Source of the DNA: Sebastes aleutianus
Lineage: Eukaryota > Chordata > Actinopteri > Perciformes > Sebastidae
Reading direction: 5' to 3'
Length of the DNA stretch: 64,000 nucleotides
Assembly: GCA_916700875.1 (NCBI GenBank)
Contig: CAKAKS010000066.1
Coordinates: forward strand, 8,029,743 to 8,093,742
Of this stretch, positions 25,701-38,600 are shown one piece after another (positions within the stretch are counted from its first letter, which is position 1; each line of letters starts with the position of its first letter). A model generated the notes under the pieces. It searched no databases, had not been told where the DNA came from, and saw only the letters and a list, made by a program, of their open reading frames with translations. A program made the translations under genes and the position numbers.

Positions 25701-27326
25701 ATAAATATACAAACATAGCCCCCTAAGCACAAGACACACACACAAATCCAATCATGACAAAGGAAGTCTGAGGAATTTATCTATTGTATGTTACTTTACT
25801 CCTCCTATCCCATGTTTAAGAAATATATTCAGAAAATACAAAAACATTATTAAAAAGATATTCAGTTAACGCTCCAGTCTCCATACCTATCTAAACCAGA
25901 AACATGAACTTTTTAAATAATATTTGTCGTAAATCATGATATAAAAACGAAATAATAAAATAAAATTAATTTTGTTTTCAACCTCATTTAGTTCACAATA
26001 TTGACACAGTCTTTCATCTTGAAATGACTTTAAGGCAAATTATATTTAACGCATTTTTCACATTTGTAATCTTTCTTATATAAACAGTAAGTTCTCAATT
26101 CTGGCTTTTGCCAGATTTTCTTCTTCCCATGATTGTATGTATTTAGACCAGACTTGGTATTTAAACTCCTCCACCTCCACATTTGCTTTTTGAAAATAAT
26201 GTTCTTCAAGTCCACATTCATTTCAAGTACAAATGACTTGTTTTGTCTGACCAACAGTCCATAAATAGATATTCCGTTTACAATGATGTAAAACAGAGAA
26301 AAGCATCAAATGATCACAGTGGAAGAGCGGGAACTTGTGAGTCATTTGGCATTTTTGCTTGGAAAATGACTGAAAATAATAATTTATGGGGAAAAAAATA
26401 GTTGCAGATAAATTTTCTGTCGTTCAATTAGCTTAAGCCAACAAGCATCAACTGTCAGGAAAAGCAGCAATTTCACGACATTCGCTACCATACCGCGACT
26501 ACTTCTTATGTCTGTATGATACGTTTAATACTGCATATGGTACAAGAGTCAAATGATGACACTCTGCTGATGTGTGTTTTTCTTTACTGTTTTAAATAGA
26601 GCACTGTGTTGGTTTTGTCCTTCTTATATAATGTCTAGACATACAAAACAGCAAACAGCATCCTAGATACAGAACATACCAACCATTTTTACAAGCCGTG
26701 CCATTCGTTTCATCAAATAGATCTGGCAGTGGCCGGGGAAAATGCAACAAGTCTTATAACGTCATACATTTAATCACAGATTTCATTAATAGTTTTTGCT
26801 TAGATTCAAGAAAAATCTCGATGGTGTCTCCGTGTCGAAAGTATAACGACTGTTTGACAAAACCAGGACAGCATGCGGGTGAACATGGTTAAAAAACTAA
26901 ATCTAGAAATCCCCCTTTTGATAATTTTGATAATCATTCATTTAAGCTCTCATGCAAAAATGTTAAACATTTGCAGGTTTCAGTGTTTCAAATGTGAAGA
27001 TTTTCTGCTTTTCTCTGATTGATTTTGTGGTAAACTGAATATCTTTTTACAGTTAAACGACCAAAACAAGCAGTTTGAGGATGTCATCTTGGCATTTTTC
27101 ACAATTTTCTGACATTTTATAGACTCAATGATTTGGGAAATGTCATGTGACACCAGCCTAAGTTCATTTCTCTTGTTCTTCAGGTGCACTCTCAGTCACG
27201 GATGGAGCTGCTGAAGTCCCACGGCCAGCAGCTACACAAGTCAAACCGTTTACCTGTGAGTTATGTGGACGAAACCTCATGAACAGCTCTGAACTGGAGC
27301 GTCACATCATGCGACATAGAATCTAA
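16735..27326 (+). CDS. znf462-like: ZNF462-like multi-C2H2 zinc-finger protein, about 10 coding exons
   Basis: Exons 16735-16744, 16840-21947, 22030-22319, 22446-22564, 23000 to 23128 or 23134, 23233-23476, 23643-23785, 23881-24104, 24582-25527 and 27184-27326 join in frame to about 2,450 codons (human ZNF462 about 2,506). One giant exon carries about 22 C2H2-like fingers. The later exons add about eight, ending in FTCELCGRNLMNSSELERH. Order and linkers follow ZNF462: INKYVVFKPGT-type segment, EPPDVQRQLNHY, DLRCPFCLYQTK, MIDHIVLHREERVVPIEV, then LVGQISLDEL. ZNF462 is a nuclear chromatin and transcription regulator. Divergence is considerable and the N-terminal finger is not obvious, so an ohnologue rather than the true orthologue is possible. 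The start MQED is in frame with, and 13 codons before, MTHND. Confidence 0.85.
22620..22800. repeat. GGGCTGAACGATT-type repeat, copy 2
   Basis: In intron 5 of the zinc-finger gene. It matches the 5940-6070 part of the copy behind mboat4, including AGATGTTTTCTTAAGTC, GGACATCTCT and AAAATGGTATTTT. Confidence 0.55.
24425..24530. repeat. AGAGCTGCAACAATTAATCGAT-type repeat end
   Basis: In the intron before the acidic exon. It starts GAGCTGCAACAATTAATCGA and is repeated in partner form at 57484-57772 in prlr. Probably one end of a hAT-like non-autonomous element; only the end is left here. Confidence 0.5.
25528..27183. other. Last intron of the zinc-finger gene, repeat-bearing
   Basis: No exon seen. 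26230-26400 is the second copy of the repeat at 2640-2830. 26990-27130 (AAACTGAATATCTTTTTACAG to CATTTTATAGACTCAA) is a worn relative of the 57484-57772 repeat. Confidence 0.45.
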
Positions 27327-27580
27327 CGCTTTTCTTTATGTTTGGGATGGTAGAGAGGGCTTCCACTGTTGATTTGTTTTGTGGCAAGCCAGATTTTGTT
27401 TTCTTGAACCGTCCTCTACTGTCTTACTACTACTACTACGTTCTGTGTAAATCTGTACAACCTGGTTACGAATACATTTTTCATGTTTTGTAGCTTTTAA
27501 ACCTTTTTCTAACGAGATGTTTTTTATGGTACAGTTGTTATGTGTAGGATTTAATTTCAGTTAATAAATGTCAGAACCAA
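27327..27580 (+). other. 3' untranslated region of the zinc-finger gene
   Basis: Follows the TAA at 27324. A canonical AATAAA stands at 27563-27568; another TAATAAA lies near 27984, allowing a longer form. No structure noted. Confidence 0.5.
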
Positions 27581-28235
27581 GATGATTGTATTACGTGTGA
27601 CTCGTTGTCATTAATATCTTAAGTTTTCCTTAAAGACAATAATGGATATCCCTGAATAACCATCAAACTACTGCAAAGACGCTTTTTTTTTTTTATTCCT
27701 GTCGTTTATGTGAAGAGAGATATTAATCATTGATACTGTAAAACATGCAAACATCTTTACACTGTAAACTATTGTTACATATAAACTGGTACATCGGCGC
27801 ATCCATGTTCAGTACCAAGAACTAGACCAACCTCCAAACCACTGAGTGTGGAAATGCTTGTGCTGCCTTCAGGTGCTGTTGGGTATTTTGATTAAAAGTT
27901 GTTTTGTACCCCTGGCAGTGAGCAAGTAAACCGTTTCAAACGTACAAAAATAACAGTATTATGTTTGAAAAATTCCATGTAATTAATAAACCTCTGTCTT
28001 TTTAACCCCTTGTGTCGTAGGATATCATTTACTTTTGTTGTAAATAAACCTGAAACTGGTGTATCTTTCTACCTATCGTCTCTCTGCTGGTGATTTAGTC
28101 CACTGTATGTCGAACAGTGAGCAGCTGCAAAGAATACAACTTATTTTATCACAATGTTAAGGACGTTATCACTGCTATTATTGTATTAGTATAACTATTA
28201 TTTTTAATATACTATTATTACTACTTGGTGTCTGA

Positions 28236-28520
28236 ATAGCTTCAGGACTTAACAGCAGTATAACACCAGTATTACTATGTCTACACCTCAGACCACTAGA
28301 GTCCATGTTTATGTACATTAAGGTGAATAGCTTCAGGACTTAACACCAGTATTACTATGTCTACACCTCAGAGCACTAGAGTCCATGTTTCTGTACATTC
28401 AGGTGAAAAGCTTCAGGACTTAACACCAGTATTACTATGTCTACACCTCAGAGCACTTGAGTCCAATGATTATGTACATTCAGGTGTCTAGATAGCTTCA
28501 GGACTTAACAGCAGTAATCC
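28236..28520. repeat. Minisatellite, about 3.3 units of 80-90 bp
   Basis: The unit begins AGCTTCAGGACTTAACA and contains TATTACTATGTCTACACC and a CACTNGAGTCCA segment. Units start near 28239, 28328, 28409 and 28494. The first carries a short extra AGCAGTATAAC piece; the last is cut off. Confidence 0.85.
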
Positions 28521-28639
28521 TAATTACACACTTCATGTTGACCTCACTATTGGTTTACATTAAGTAAACATTTCTATTACATATTATATTGTTATATTAC
28601 ATTATTATTGTATTACATGTTTCTTATTGTATTATAGTA

Positions 28640-28805
28640 CATGCAGTGGTGGAAGTACTCAGATATTGTACTTCAGTAAAAGTAGCAATACTACCATGTA
28701 GAAATACTCTGTTACAAGTAAGGGTCCTGCATTCAAAATCCTTAAGTAAAAGTGCAAAAATATTAGCATATGAATATACAAAAAATACCAAACATAAAAG
28801 TACAC
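28640..28805. repeat. GTGGTGGAAGTACTCAGAT-type dispersed repeat
   Basis: CAGTGGTGGAAGTACTCAGA followed by AAAAGTAGCAATAC and AAGTAAAAGTGCAAAA is a very common short non-coding repeat in perch-like fish. Recognised from memory; the class is not certain. Confidence 0.55.
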
Positions 28806-28924
28806 ATTATGCAGAATAATGTATATTATTGGATTATACTTATTGATGCATTAATGTGTTCATCACTTTAATGTTGCAGCTGGTTAAATTATAAGGTTTA
28901 GTATAATTATATTGAATAATTTAA

Positions 28925-29538
28925 AGGGACTGTTTGTAACTTCTTACACGTATAAATCACCCGGGTCGGTGTCCCATGCGCGCGCGCGTGTGGCCGGAGT
29001 CTCTGCTCCGCTGCTCCTCTGCCTGCCTGCCTTCACTCAGCTCACTCCACCTCACGTGCATGCGCGCATGCTACACACTGCTGAAGGGTTAGTTTAGCTC
29101 TGAGAATATCTAGTGAATGTACAGTGGACGTTTGTGCAGAAATAAATGCTGCAGCTCCTCCAGACCAGCAGAGGTTTCCCGTGTCTTGTGAAGTGACGGG
29201 GCTCCGCAGCGAGAAACATTATCGTCTCTGACCAGGTGCAGGTGTTTTCCCTGTTCCCTCCGGCCGCGGTCGGGAGGCTGAGGCAGGAAAAGCCAACACT
29301 AGGATCAGCATTGATTCATGGCGAGACCTTCGTCTGGTCAGCTAACATTACTGCCAAGCAGGTGAAACATAGAGTGATATTGTGGTTTTAGCTGACGTGT
29401 GTCGCCTCACTGCTTTGAGCGATGCTCGTTCATGTCTATGTAGAGCGAGCAAGCGCGAACCCGACGCTGACTTTCGTTGACTTAACGGCCACAGGTGTCG
29501 CTGTTAACAAGCAATTCTGATTCTTACAAACAGTCCAT
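28925..29538. mobile_element. TTAA-flanked MITE of 614 bp
   Basis: TTAA lies at 28921-28924 and 29539-29542. The ends AGGGACTGTTTGTAA and, inverted, ATGGACTGTTTGTAA match in 13 of 15 positions. The interior is GC-rich with a CGCGCGCG run near 28979 and has no transposase. This fits a piggyBac-type non-autonomous element. Confidence 0.8.
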
Positions 29539-29624
29539 TTAAGTGATAAATGTGCACACATACTAATCATAGGTCAAAACAGCTAAAGCTAAATTTGGCT
29601 GAGTTATATAAAAGGCAGAAGTGG

Positions 29625-29735
29625 TAAAACAAAGAGCCGTTTGGGAGCCGAAAGATCCGGCTCTTCTTCTTGGTGAGCTGAGCCAAATGATCTGGCTCAC
29701 TAAACAGAGCCGGAATTCCCATCACTTGCATGAAC
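29625..29735. repeat. GAGCCG-rich hAT-type MITE fragment
   Basis: AAGAGCCGTTTGGGAGCCGAAAGATCCGGCTC followed by inverted GGCTCACTAAACAGAGCCGG. These GAGCCG/CGGCTC blocks are usual at the ends of a fish hAT MITE family. The frame across it has no protein-like character. Confidence 0.5.
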
Positions 29736-29956
29736 GAGTGTGGGGAACGCGGAAATCCGAGCTTTACGAGGATGACCTGAAGGCAGCATTCTCGTCTGCT
29801 CTGTGTACATTGGATTACGACACATTCCTGTCATCCACATGTAAGAGGACACCGCTTCCTGGTGTGGACTCATAATAATGGGCTGAAGTAGACCTGTGCA
29901 AGTTCTCGGTGTGAGCTGTTCGGATTTAGATCACAAGTCTGCAGATAAAGTGTAAG

Positions 29957-31324
29957 TATGGAAGCTGTTAAAATATGTTTGTTGGCTAAATACAAGAGGT
30001 GATGCTGATCAGTCTCACTGGATGGATACAATATGATACTCTGTGGAGGCAACTACATGTAGGAAATGTGTTTTTATTTATTAGAGCAAGTTTTATTCTA
30101 GTTAAAATGTGTTTGCATGTGTATTTTACTGAGGAGTTAATACAGACTGGGATCAACTTTAAATCTGAGCATTAACACATTTCCTCCTTCCTCCTTGAGC
30201 TGCACCTTTTCTCTGTCTTGACTTACTATAAGAAGTAGTAAATAGAGACTAGTTGATTGCAACTTTACTGTCATACATCTGTGTAGTTTCACAATTTTTT
30301 ATTTATTTATTTTTATTGTTATTTTTATTTCCTTGTATTTTATTTATCTTTTATTATCTTAAATAATAATAATAATATAATATACTTTTATTGCTTTCTT
30401 ATTCAATGAACTTTTATATTGGTTGTTTTGGTTTGCATTAGTCTCTAAATCCATTTTTTAACATGCTACATTTTTGTCAATCGTCTGTACAGCACTTTGA
30501 ATTGCATTTGACTTGTTTGAATGGTGCTATATAAATAAAGCTTGAAATATCTATTATTAAATATGGAAGCTGCTCAAATATGTTTGTTGGCTAAATACAG
30601 TGTCTAAGAAGAGGTGATGCTGATCAGTCTCACTGGATCGATACCATATGACACTCTGTGGAGGCAACTACATGCAGTAAATGTGTTTTTATTTATCAGA
30701 GCAACAGTTTTATTCTAGTTAAAATGTGTTTGCATGTTGGTGGGCTTTACTGAAAGGTTAATACAGACTGGGATCAACTTTAAATCTGAGCATTAACACA
30801 TTTCCTCCTTCCTCCTTGAGCTGCACCTTTTCTCTGTCTTGACTTACTATAAGAAGTAGTAAATAGAGACTAGTTGATTGCAACTTTACTGTCATACATC
30901 TGTGTAGTTTCATCATTTTATGGTTTTATTGTTTATACTTATTTTATTTATCATCATCATTATAAGGTTTATTTTACTATATTTTGTTTAATCAACATTT
31001 TATTGTTAATCATTATCTCTTTTATTCTATTTTATTAAATTTCATTATTTTAATACAATCTGCTTATTTTATGTAGTTTCATAATTTTATTTCATAAATT
31101 TATTTTTATTGTTATTTTTATTTCCTTGTATTTTATTTATCTTTAATAATCTTAAATGCCCATCTTGTATTGCTTTCTTATTCAATTAACTTTTATATTG
31201 GTTGTTTTGGTGTGCATTAGTCTCTAAATCCATTTTTAATATTTTACATTTTTGTCAATCGTCTGTACAGCACTTTGAATTGCATTTGACTTGTTTGAAA
31301 GGTGCTATATAAATAAAGCTTGAT
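29957..31324. repeat. Direct tandem duplication of an about 600-bp segment
   Basis: Copy A 29957-30545 and copy B 30562-31323 both start with GTATGGAAGCTG/ATATGGAAGCTG and GTTTGTTGGCTAAATAC, share TGATGCTGATCAGTCTCACTGGAT, and end in GGTGCTATATAAATAAAGCTTGA. Copy B has about 150 extra AT-rich bases inside. The shared end looks like a retroposon tail. Confidence 0.85.
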
Positions 31325-31751
31325 TGTTTAGTTGATATACTTTTGTAAACATCTATTTGTTTACATGTAGCATATGAGAGTCACTTTGCCTAAATCAATA
31401 ACTTCCACATGTTTACACAGGGATTAACTGAGCCACACATGGGATTAAACTACTCACCGTAAATATTTGTATTACTCATGAATCTGCAGATTACTAACTC
31501 ACTGTCTGTATTAATGTTTTATTTTACAGGTCCCAGGGTTTCCTATAGGCTAATTATCTAATAGTAACTGCAAATTATAGCAATTTTCCTGGAAATAACC
31601 TATATAATGTGGTGCTAATTATAAAGAAAATTGAGACACTGTTCAGTTGATACACTTCCAGTTAATTCCAATTAATTTGTCTATTTAATTTATTATTATT
31701 TATTTTCTTATTTTTGTATTATTATTGTTTCTTTTTTTAATCTATTCTTTC

Positions 31752-31789
<38 letters not shown>

Positions 31790-32618
31790 TATTTTCTTAA
31801 TTTTATTTCAATTTTGAATGTTGAAGTTGTTTTCTCTAGTGTACTTAGTGATTTCGTCTCTAAGCTCAACTACTTTAAAAAAATGGTTTATAAACTATTG
31901 TAATTACGAACTGTAAATTGCATATATGAAAACAACCACGAAAAAAAGTTAAAAAATAAAGTATGCAAAAAAAAAATAAAAAAAAAACACTATCATTTTT
32001 AATCAATAGTTTTTTGGCAAAGTTGATGGCAGACAGTGGCTCAGATTGCACCCACGCTTCTGATTGCATAAAAACCTTTTTTTTTCACTCAAATTTTATG
32101 CATATGGTGGCCTATTCTTCATAATATAGTTTTCCTAAAATTAAGTTTTAAAAAATCACAATATAACGCCTTGCTTACAGTATCGCAATATATTGAATCG
32201 TAACCCCTGTATCATGATATGTATCGTATCGCCAGATTTTTGCCAATACACAGCCCTAGTGAACATGCACAAATGTAAAAATGTGTCTACAATCCAGCAT
32301 ACAATTCAACATATATGGAGAATAAAGTTTCAAATAATAAATTAATAATGAGTGGAATATTTACTGGGTTTTAAACGGAGTAGGTATTTCAAGGAAATAT
32401 ACCTAATATCTGTCTGAATTCTGTCAAGATAACATATTTCTTTCCAGGAAGCTCTCAAGGAAGTTATTAGGAAATTACAGACCTGTAAAATGAAGCTGTT
32501 TGTAATAATTGCGACACTTCCCCAAGGGGTTTACTTGTTCCCATCTTCTTCTAATATACACTGTTATGTGTTTTACTTGCAAACAGGAACGGAAGAGACA
32601 CCGTATTCAGTCTGAGGA
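31325..32618. other. AT-rich upstream region of mfsd10
   Basis: No exon seen. It contains a (TTA)n microsatellite at about 31755-31790, and 32125-32262 is the end of a TATCGTATCGCCAG-type hAT-like repeat ending in CACAGCCCTAG. Confidence 0.45.
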
Positions 32619-35600
32619 ATGTCAGACGTAAACAAATCTGCAGAGGATGGCGGCTCCTTCTCATCGAAGGTCATCAAAATTGTGTTTATCACCCTGCTGT
32701 TGGACCTGCTGGGATTTACACTAATTCTTCCTCTTCTGCCTTCCATTTTGGACCATTATGCACAAACTGGGGTTAGTTTTGTTTTGTTTATTTAAAAACT
32801 ATTTAAAGATGATTCAACCAGCCTTACTTCCTCATTTGAGTTCCATTTGATTGCATGTAAATTAGAGAACTAATTATCACTTGTCACAATATTGTCACAC
32901 CGGTTTCAATCACCAGACTGGTTTGGAACATATTGGTGCCAGACAGTAAGCTTTGTTCCCTTGACAATACAGTTGTGCATCAGTTTCACCGGTGGAACCA
33001 GTATTTGTATTTACTGTTTCCGACAGTAGAAACTGATTCCGCTGTGGTAAAAACAGATTTTGAATGGTGCATTTTGGACAGATGTGCAGAGTTTGATGCT
33101 TTGAATGAACAAATGAGGCTTTGTGTGAAGAATCTGTTCCATTAAAACCATAACCAACTCATGAGTGATTAGATTAGCAGTCATGTGTGAGTCTGCATGC
33201 TGACTCATGCTGAATCTTTACTAGCGTTGTCCCTGTGTGATGTTGTATTGTCTGTGTTCTGTCTTGTTGGACAGGATGGCGTGTATCAGTCTCTGCAGGG
33301 TGTTGTGGACTGGTTCAGGGAGGTCGTCGGGATTCCTATGGAAAAGAAATACAACAGTGTGCTGTTTGGAGGTATACTGGATTTATTTCACCTTCAATGT
33401 AGCTTATGTGGAGCTCTACGTTTCCCTTTTTGTGACACTATGACCAGTTACATTTTTAATAATGCAAATAAACTGCATGCATTTGTGTGCTCCTCAATTT
33501 GCCTTTCAGGTCTGATCGGGTCGCTGTTTTCTCTGCTGCAGTTCCTGGCGTCGCCTGTAACCGGGGCTCTGTCAGACCGCTATGGCAGGCGACCCTTGAT
33601 GATGCTTACTACAGTGAGTAAATGCCATATTACACCACTTTTAAATATAAACCTCAGTATACTTTCACACTGGAAGCCACTAGAGTTGCAGTTCACACTC
33701 CGTGCAGCTTTTACCATCATCAGCCCTGAATCATTCTGGTCTAATTGGGTGCCTTGTGTTCCAGTTAGGGCTGATGGCCTCCTATGCGGTCTGGGCCGTT
33801 TCCCGGAGCTTCAGCATGTTCCTTTTGTTTCGTGTAATTGGGGGCATTTGTAAGGGCAACGTCAGCCTCTGCACCGCCATCGTGGCCGACTTGCCTTCCC
33901 CGAAAGCACGGAACCGAGGAATGGTAGGCACAGGACTTTCTTTGGCCATAACAGGAAATGTATTGTTAAAATATGACATCTAAAAACACCATAATGTGAT
34001 TGGATGCATGCATCTGACCCTTACATTTCTCTGTTGTACATAAAGCCAGTTAATACCTTTTGTAAGACCTTCAGGCAAATGTATTAAATGTAAGAAAAAT
34101 CTAACTTTAATTTGATCCCCGCCAGGCTATGATCGGCATCGCCTTCTCCCTGGGCTTCACTGTGGGGCCTCTGATGGGCGCCTACTTTGCCCTCAGCTCC
34201 AGGGAAACAGGAAATGTCTTCTACCACACTCCCGCTCTGCTCGCCTTGGCCTTCAGTGCTGCTGATCTGCTCTTTATTTGGCTCATGCTGCCAGAGACGC
34301 TCACAAATGATGTCAAGGTTGGCTATGGAAACATTCACACGCCCAACTGACAAACTGAATCACGAACAGTTTTACTCAAGGGGCAGATGTTTTTTGTGCA
34401 GCATGTTGAGCAAGAGTTAGATGAAAAGTTTTTCATACCACAGTTGATAAATGCAAAGCTACACTACTTTTTGGCCAGGAGCAGTAAGGAAGTAATTAGG
34501 AATTAGGCCCTTTGGCACGCTGAAGCTGGGTGGAGCTATGCTGGGAATTACCTGAACTTGATTGCTACTTTTTCCTGAAACTCTATTATGAGCTAAGAAC
34601 AGTGTACATTGTCCTGTCATAACAAGTACTGTCAATCAAGTACAGTCTGTACACGCCCACACAAAAGAGGTATTATCAGGTAACATACCTGTGTGGGTGG
34701 AATATGGGCGTGTAAGGGCTATAAAACATATAGGGGAGAGTGGGGTAAGATGAGCCAGTGGGTAAGTTGACCCACCCCCTCTATCTTGGCAACTGTGATT
34801 ATGTTTTGTCATGTGACCATTATTTTAGGAAGTACCCATCATTTCTATCTTGCTGTGATGGAGTTAAGCACATGGGAGAAGTAGTAAGTACCTTTTTTAC
34901 ACCAAAAACAGTTTTTTCCCAGTCAAAGTAAATTTTCTGCATGTCAGGAATAATGGATGTTAGATCAAAGCAAATTTATCCAGGTCTAAAAAAATATATT
35001 ATACACGTTGGTGATTTACTAAGATATAACACCATGTTAATCCCTTCGCTAAAGATTAGCCTGAATTGCTAAACTAGGCCATTTTTTCCAAAATGGTAGC
35101 TATGGGGCAAAGTGAGCCAAAGGCTATGGGGTAAGTTGAGCCAATGGCTCACTAATATTCTACTGTTATTCCGAGCCACTGGCTCAACTTACCCCACCAT
35201 AAATTAACCAAATTAATTATCTGAAGTATAAAATGGTATTACCGTTGAGTGTTACACAACTTGGTTTGATTTTTTATATGTTAACCTTTATAGAAGAGGG
35301 AGATAAAGGAAGTAAAAACAGTTGGTTATAGTGGAACAGCAGAGGCAAAGAGGGTCTTCACAGAGGAGGTAGAGAAGGAGCTTGCAGACCATATCAAGAA
35401 GCTGGCTGAACAGTTCCACGGCCTTACTCCAAAGAAATGCTGTGAACTGGCATTGGAATTGGCAGAAAGAACAACCTTCCTGTCCCCAACAACTGGAAAG
35501 AGAAGGGTTTAGCAGGTAGGCCTAGGTCAAACCAAAGACCAAGATGAAAATCACAGCGTACAGCAGTTCTGAGGAGAGTGATGTTCCCATCCCATTTGAT

Positions 35601-38600
35601 GACACTTCTGAGCATGAGAGTTCTAATGATGAGAGAAGTGAATCAGACATCTCAGATCTGTTAGTTGGTGACTTTGTCATAGTAAACTTTGTATCCAAAG
35701 GCAGGAGCTACCATTACATTGGCTTGGTTGAGAGCCTGGAGGGCAACGAAGTGAGTGCAAGATTTCTCAGAAGAATCCGGGGGAACACTTGACGTGAGAA
35801 GCCCACCTTTGTATTCAAGGAAAAGGATGAGGCATCTTTTCCACTGAGTGATGTGCTGAAGGAGCTACCTCAACCTCAAAAGGCTGGAGGAACTGCAAGG
35901 AGGGAGCAACAGTTCATATTTCCCTGCAACCTTGACGACTGGAATATAGTCGAATATTGAATGATATTTTGATTGTTCAATGGTCTTGAAACTCACAGGT
36001 GGTTTGTTCTCACAAGTTCATAACTGTGAAACTGTTTGTTAACACACTTATGCTGAGGTTTAAACTTAAAAACTCAGATGTTCAGTTTACCCCACGATGG
36101 CTCAACTTACCCACTGACTCGGATCAACTTACCCCTTACCTGGGGCAAGTTGAGCCACAGGAGCACTTTTTTTGGGAAGGTCATTTTTTTCAGACAGGTT
36201 TGTGATGGATGCATGCTGATCATTTCATTTGATAGGAGAGATCCTGAATTTAAGGTTCATGTTTTCATTTTACTTCTGTCTCATTTTTCCTAACCTCGAG
36301 GACAGCATAAGTAAAAATTGGCTCATCTTACCCCACTCTCCCCTACAATACAAATTACGGCTGGGCAAGATGACGATATATACTGTCAAAACTATATAAA
36401 AATGTCTATCGTATATATTTTTCTATATTGTTTTTATCGCGATATAGGTTAAGGCTATATTTATTTATTTTTTCTCTATAATTTCACTTAAAACGGTTAT
36501 GTTCATTTTGCACTCAAGTTCTTAAAATGAGAAAATACTCCGTACTTTTCAATTGTATTTAATTCACACAGCAGTATATACAAAAATAGGCTTCATCATG
36601 TGGTTATTTCATATAGACTATTTATTTATGGTATTACCAGAAAACATGCAATATCGTGATATATATCGTTATCGAGATATGAAATGAACTATCGTGATAG
36701 AAGATTTTGGCTCTATCGCCCAGCCCTAATACAGTTTTGTTTTTTTTAAGTCTCTCTAGGTATATAAACAGTATGTGTATATGGATTTGTATATAAATAA
36801 CTAAGTAGTATAAGTATTTTATTCTAATTTAAATATGTGTATATATGATCTATGTGTGTGTAGCATGAAGGAGCTGCAACTTCCATTTCATTGTGCATCC
36901 TTGTGTTGTAATATGACAAATAAATGAACCTTGCAACCTTGCAACATGCAAACTCACATAAACTAAAATGACAGTAAAACATCCATTCAACACAATAATT
37001 AATGGTTAAAACATCATCACCACCACCCACTAATGGGTATACGTAAGACCCATCGTGGTTAGGGCTGGGCGATATGGGGAAAATCAAATATCACAATAAT
37101 TTTGACCAGATATATTGATATAGATAATAAGATGATATTGTAGGCTTGACCGTTGGTGCTTTCACAAAATATTCACACAATGAGATTTTATATAAATAAT
37201 CATGATTAATGTGGATATAATGACTAAATGGGTAAAGGCAAATAATAGAACAGCTTGAACAGTCTAGTAAGTTCAGAAGATTACATCACTTTACTGTAAT
37301 GCAGCCTGTAAAAACAGGAGAGGGGTCTCATATCACAATATCGATATATTACCCAGCCCTAATCATTGTTGTGGTTTTCACACATTTTTTCCCTTAGTGG
37401 CTGAAAAAGTTTTTTTCTCACAGTGACATTATTCTCTTTGACAGATGCATATGTAATTGTTCTTGTTTCATCCTAGGCTTCATCTTCAGGGTTCGGGAAC
37501 TCCAGGGACCTTCTGAACCCATTATCTTTGTTCCATTTTTCAGCTGTTACCAGGACAAAAGATCCACGTCAAAAAGAAAGTGAGTGCTGCACACACTGGA
37601 TTCCTCTGTAAGGGAAGAGGCTTACACCCATTTGACCCATTCATAAAGCATGAATGACCTTTGGCCCCCTGATAGATAGAAGGTGGAAATGTCTTTACAG
37701 GAATACAGAAGCTTCAAGTGCTGGGCCTGGTTTATTTCTGCTACCTCTTCCTGTTCTCTGGTCTGGAGTTCACGCTGAGTTTTCTGACTCACCAACGCTT
37801 CCACTTCACAAGGTATGATAAGATAAAGCTGTGTACTCCATCAGTTACGGTTAGAACCCCTGGGATTTTTACGAGCATTTTTTTCTCTAACTAGTATGGA
37901 CCAGGGAAAGATGTTCTTCTTCATCGGTGTCATCATGGCTTTGATCCAGGGAGGGTACGCTCGCAGAATCAAACCTGGGCAGCACATCAAGGCTGTTCAA
38001 GTGGTAGGAGCACCTTCTGTTTACATGACAGATAGCTGTACAGTGAAAAGACATGATGCACCAATTCACACTTGTCTTCTTTTTTTTTTTAGGCAATCAT
38101 AACATTAATCCCAGCATTTATTCTCATCGGGCTCTGCTGGAATGTAACGATGCTTTACGTCGGCTTGGCGTTATACTCATTTGGTGAGCTCATTTTATAT
38201 TGTATGTCGTGTTAAGATAAGTTAAACCCTTCATCGTACCCAGTAATGTGCAAAATTAAGAGAAATATAACTAATGAACAATGGTTCAATGCATATAAGT
38301 AGAGTCACAACAGAAAATGAGGCCAGTAAAAATTATAATACCAAACCAAAAAGCTAATTTTGAAGATTTCAAGTGTCAACATGTGATTTGTATATTTAGT
38401 ATCAACAGTCGAAATAGTGTCCTGAGTACTACAATTTTTTTTACAAAATACCCCCTTTAAGAATCAAGGGGATTAATAAACACCAAAGCTGATGCATGTG
38501 AGTCCATTAGAGTAAAACAAAACAATGAATGGTTAAACCACATAGTGCTTGTGCTGCAAATTATACTTTTGTAATCAGATTTTCATTGGGTTTTTTTTGT

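Noticed and set aside
28239..28520. CRISPR-like array
   Set aside because: Units are directly adjacent and similar throughout; there are no unique spacers. It is a vertebrate minisatellite.
29621..29875. An 84-codon frame reading MVKQRAVWEPKDPALLLGEL
   Set aside because: It translates the GAGCCG-rich MITE end and has no domain or splice context.
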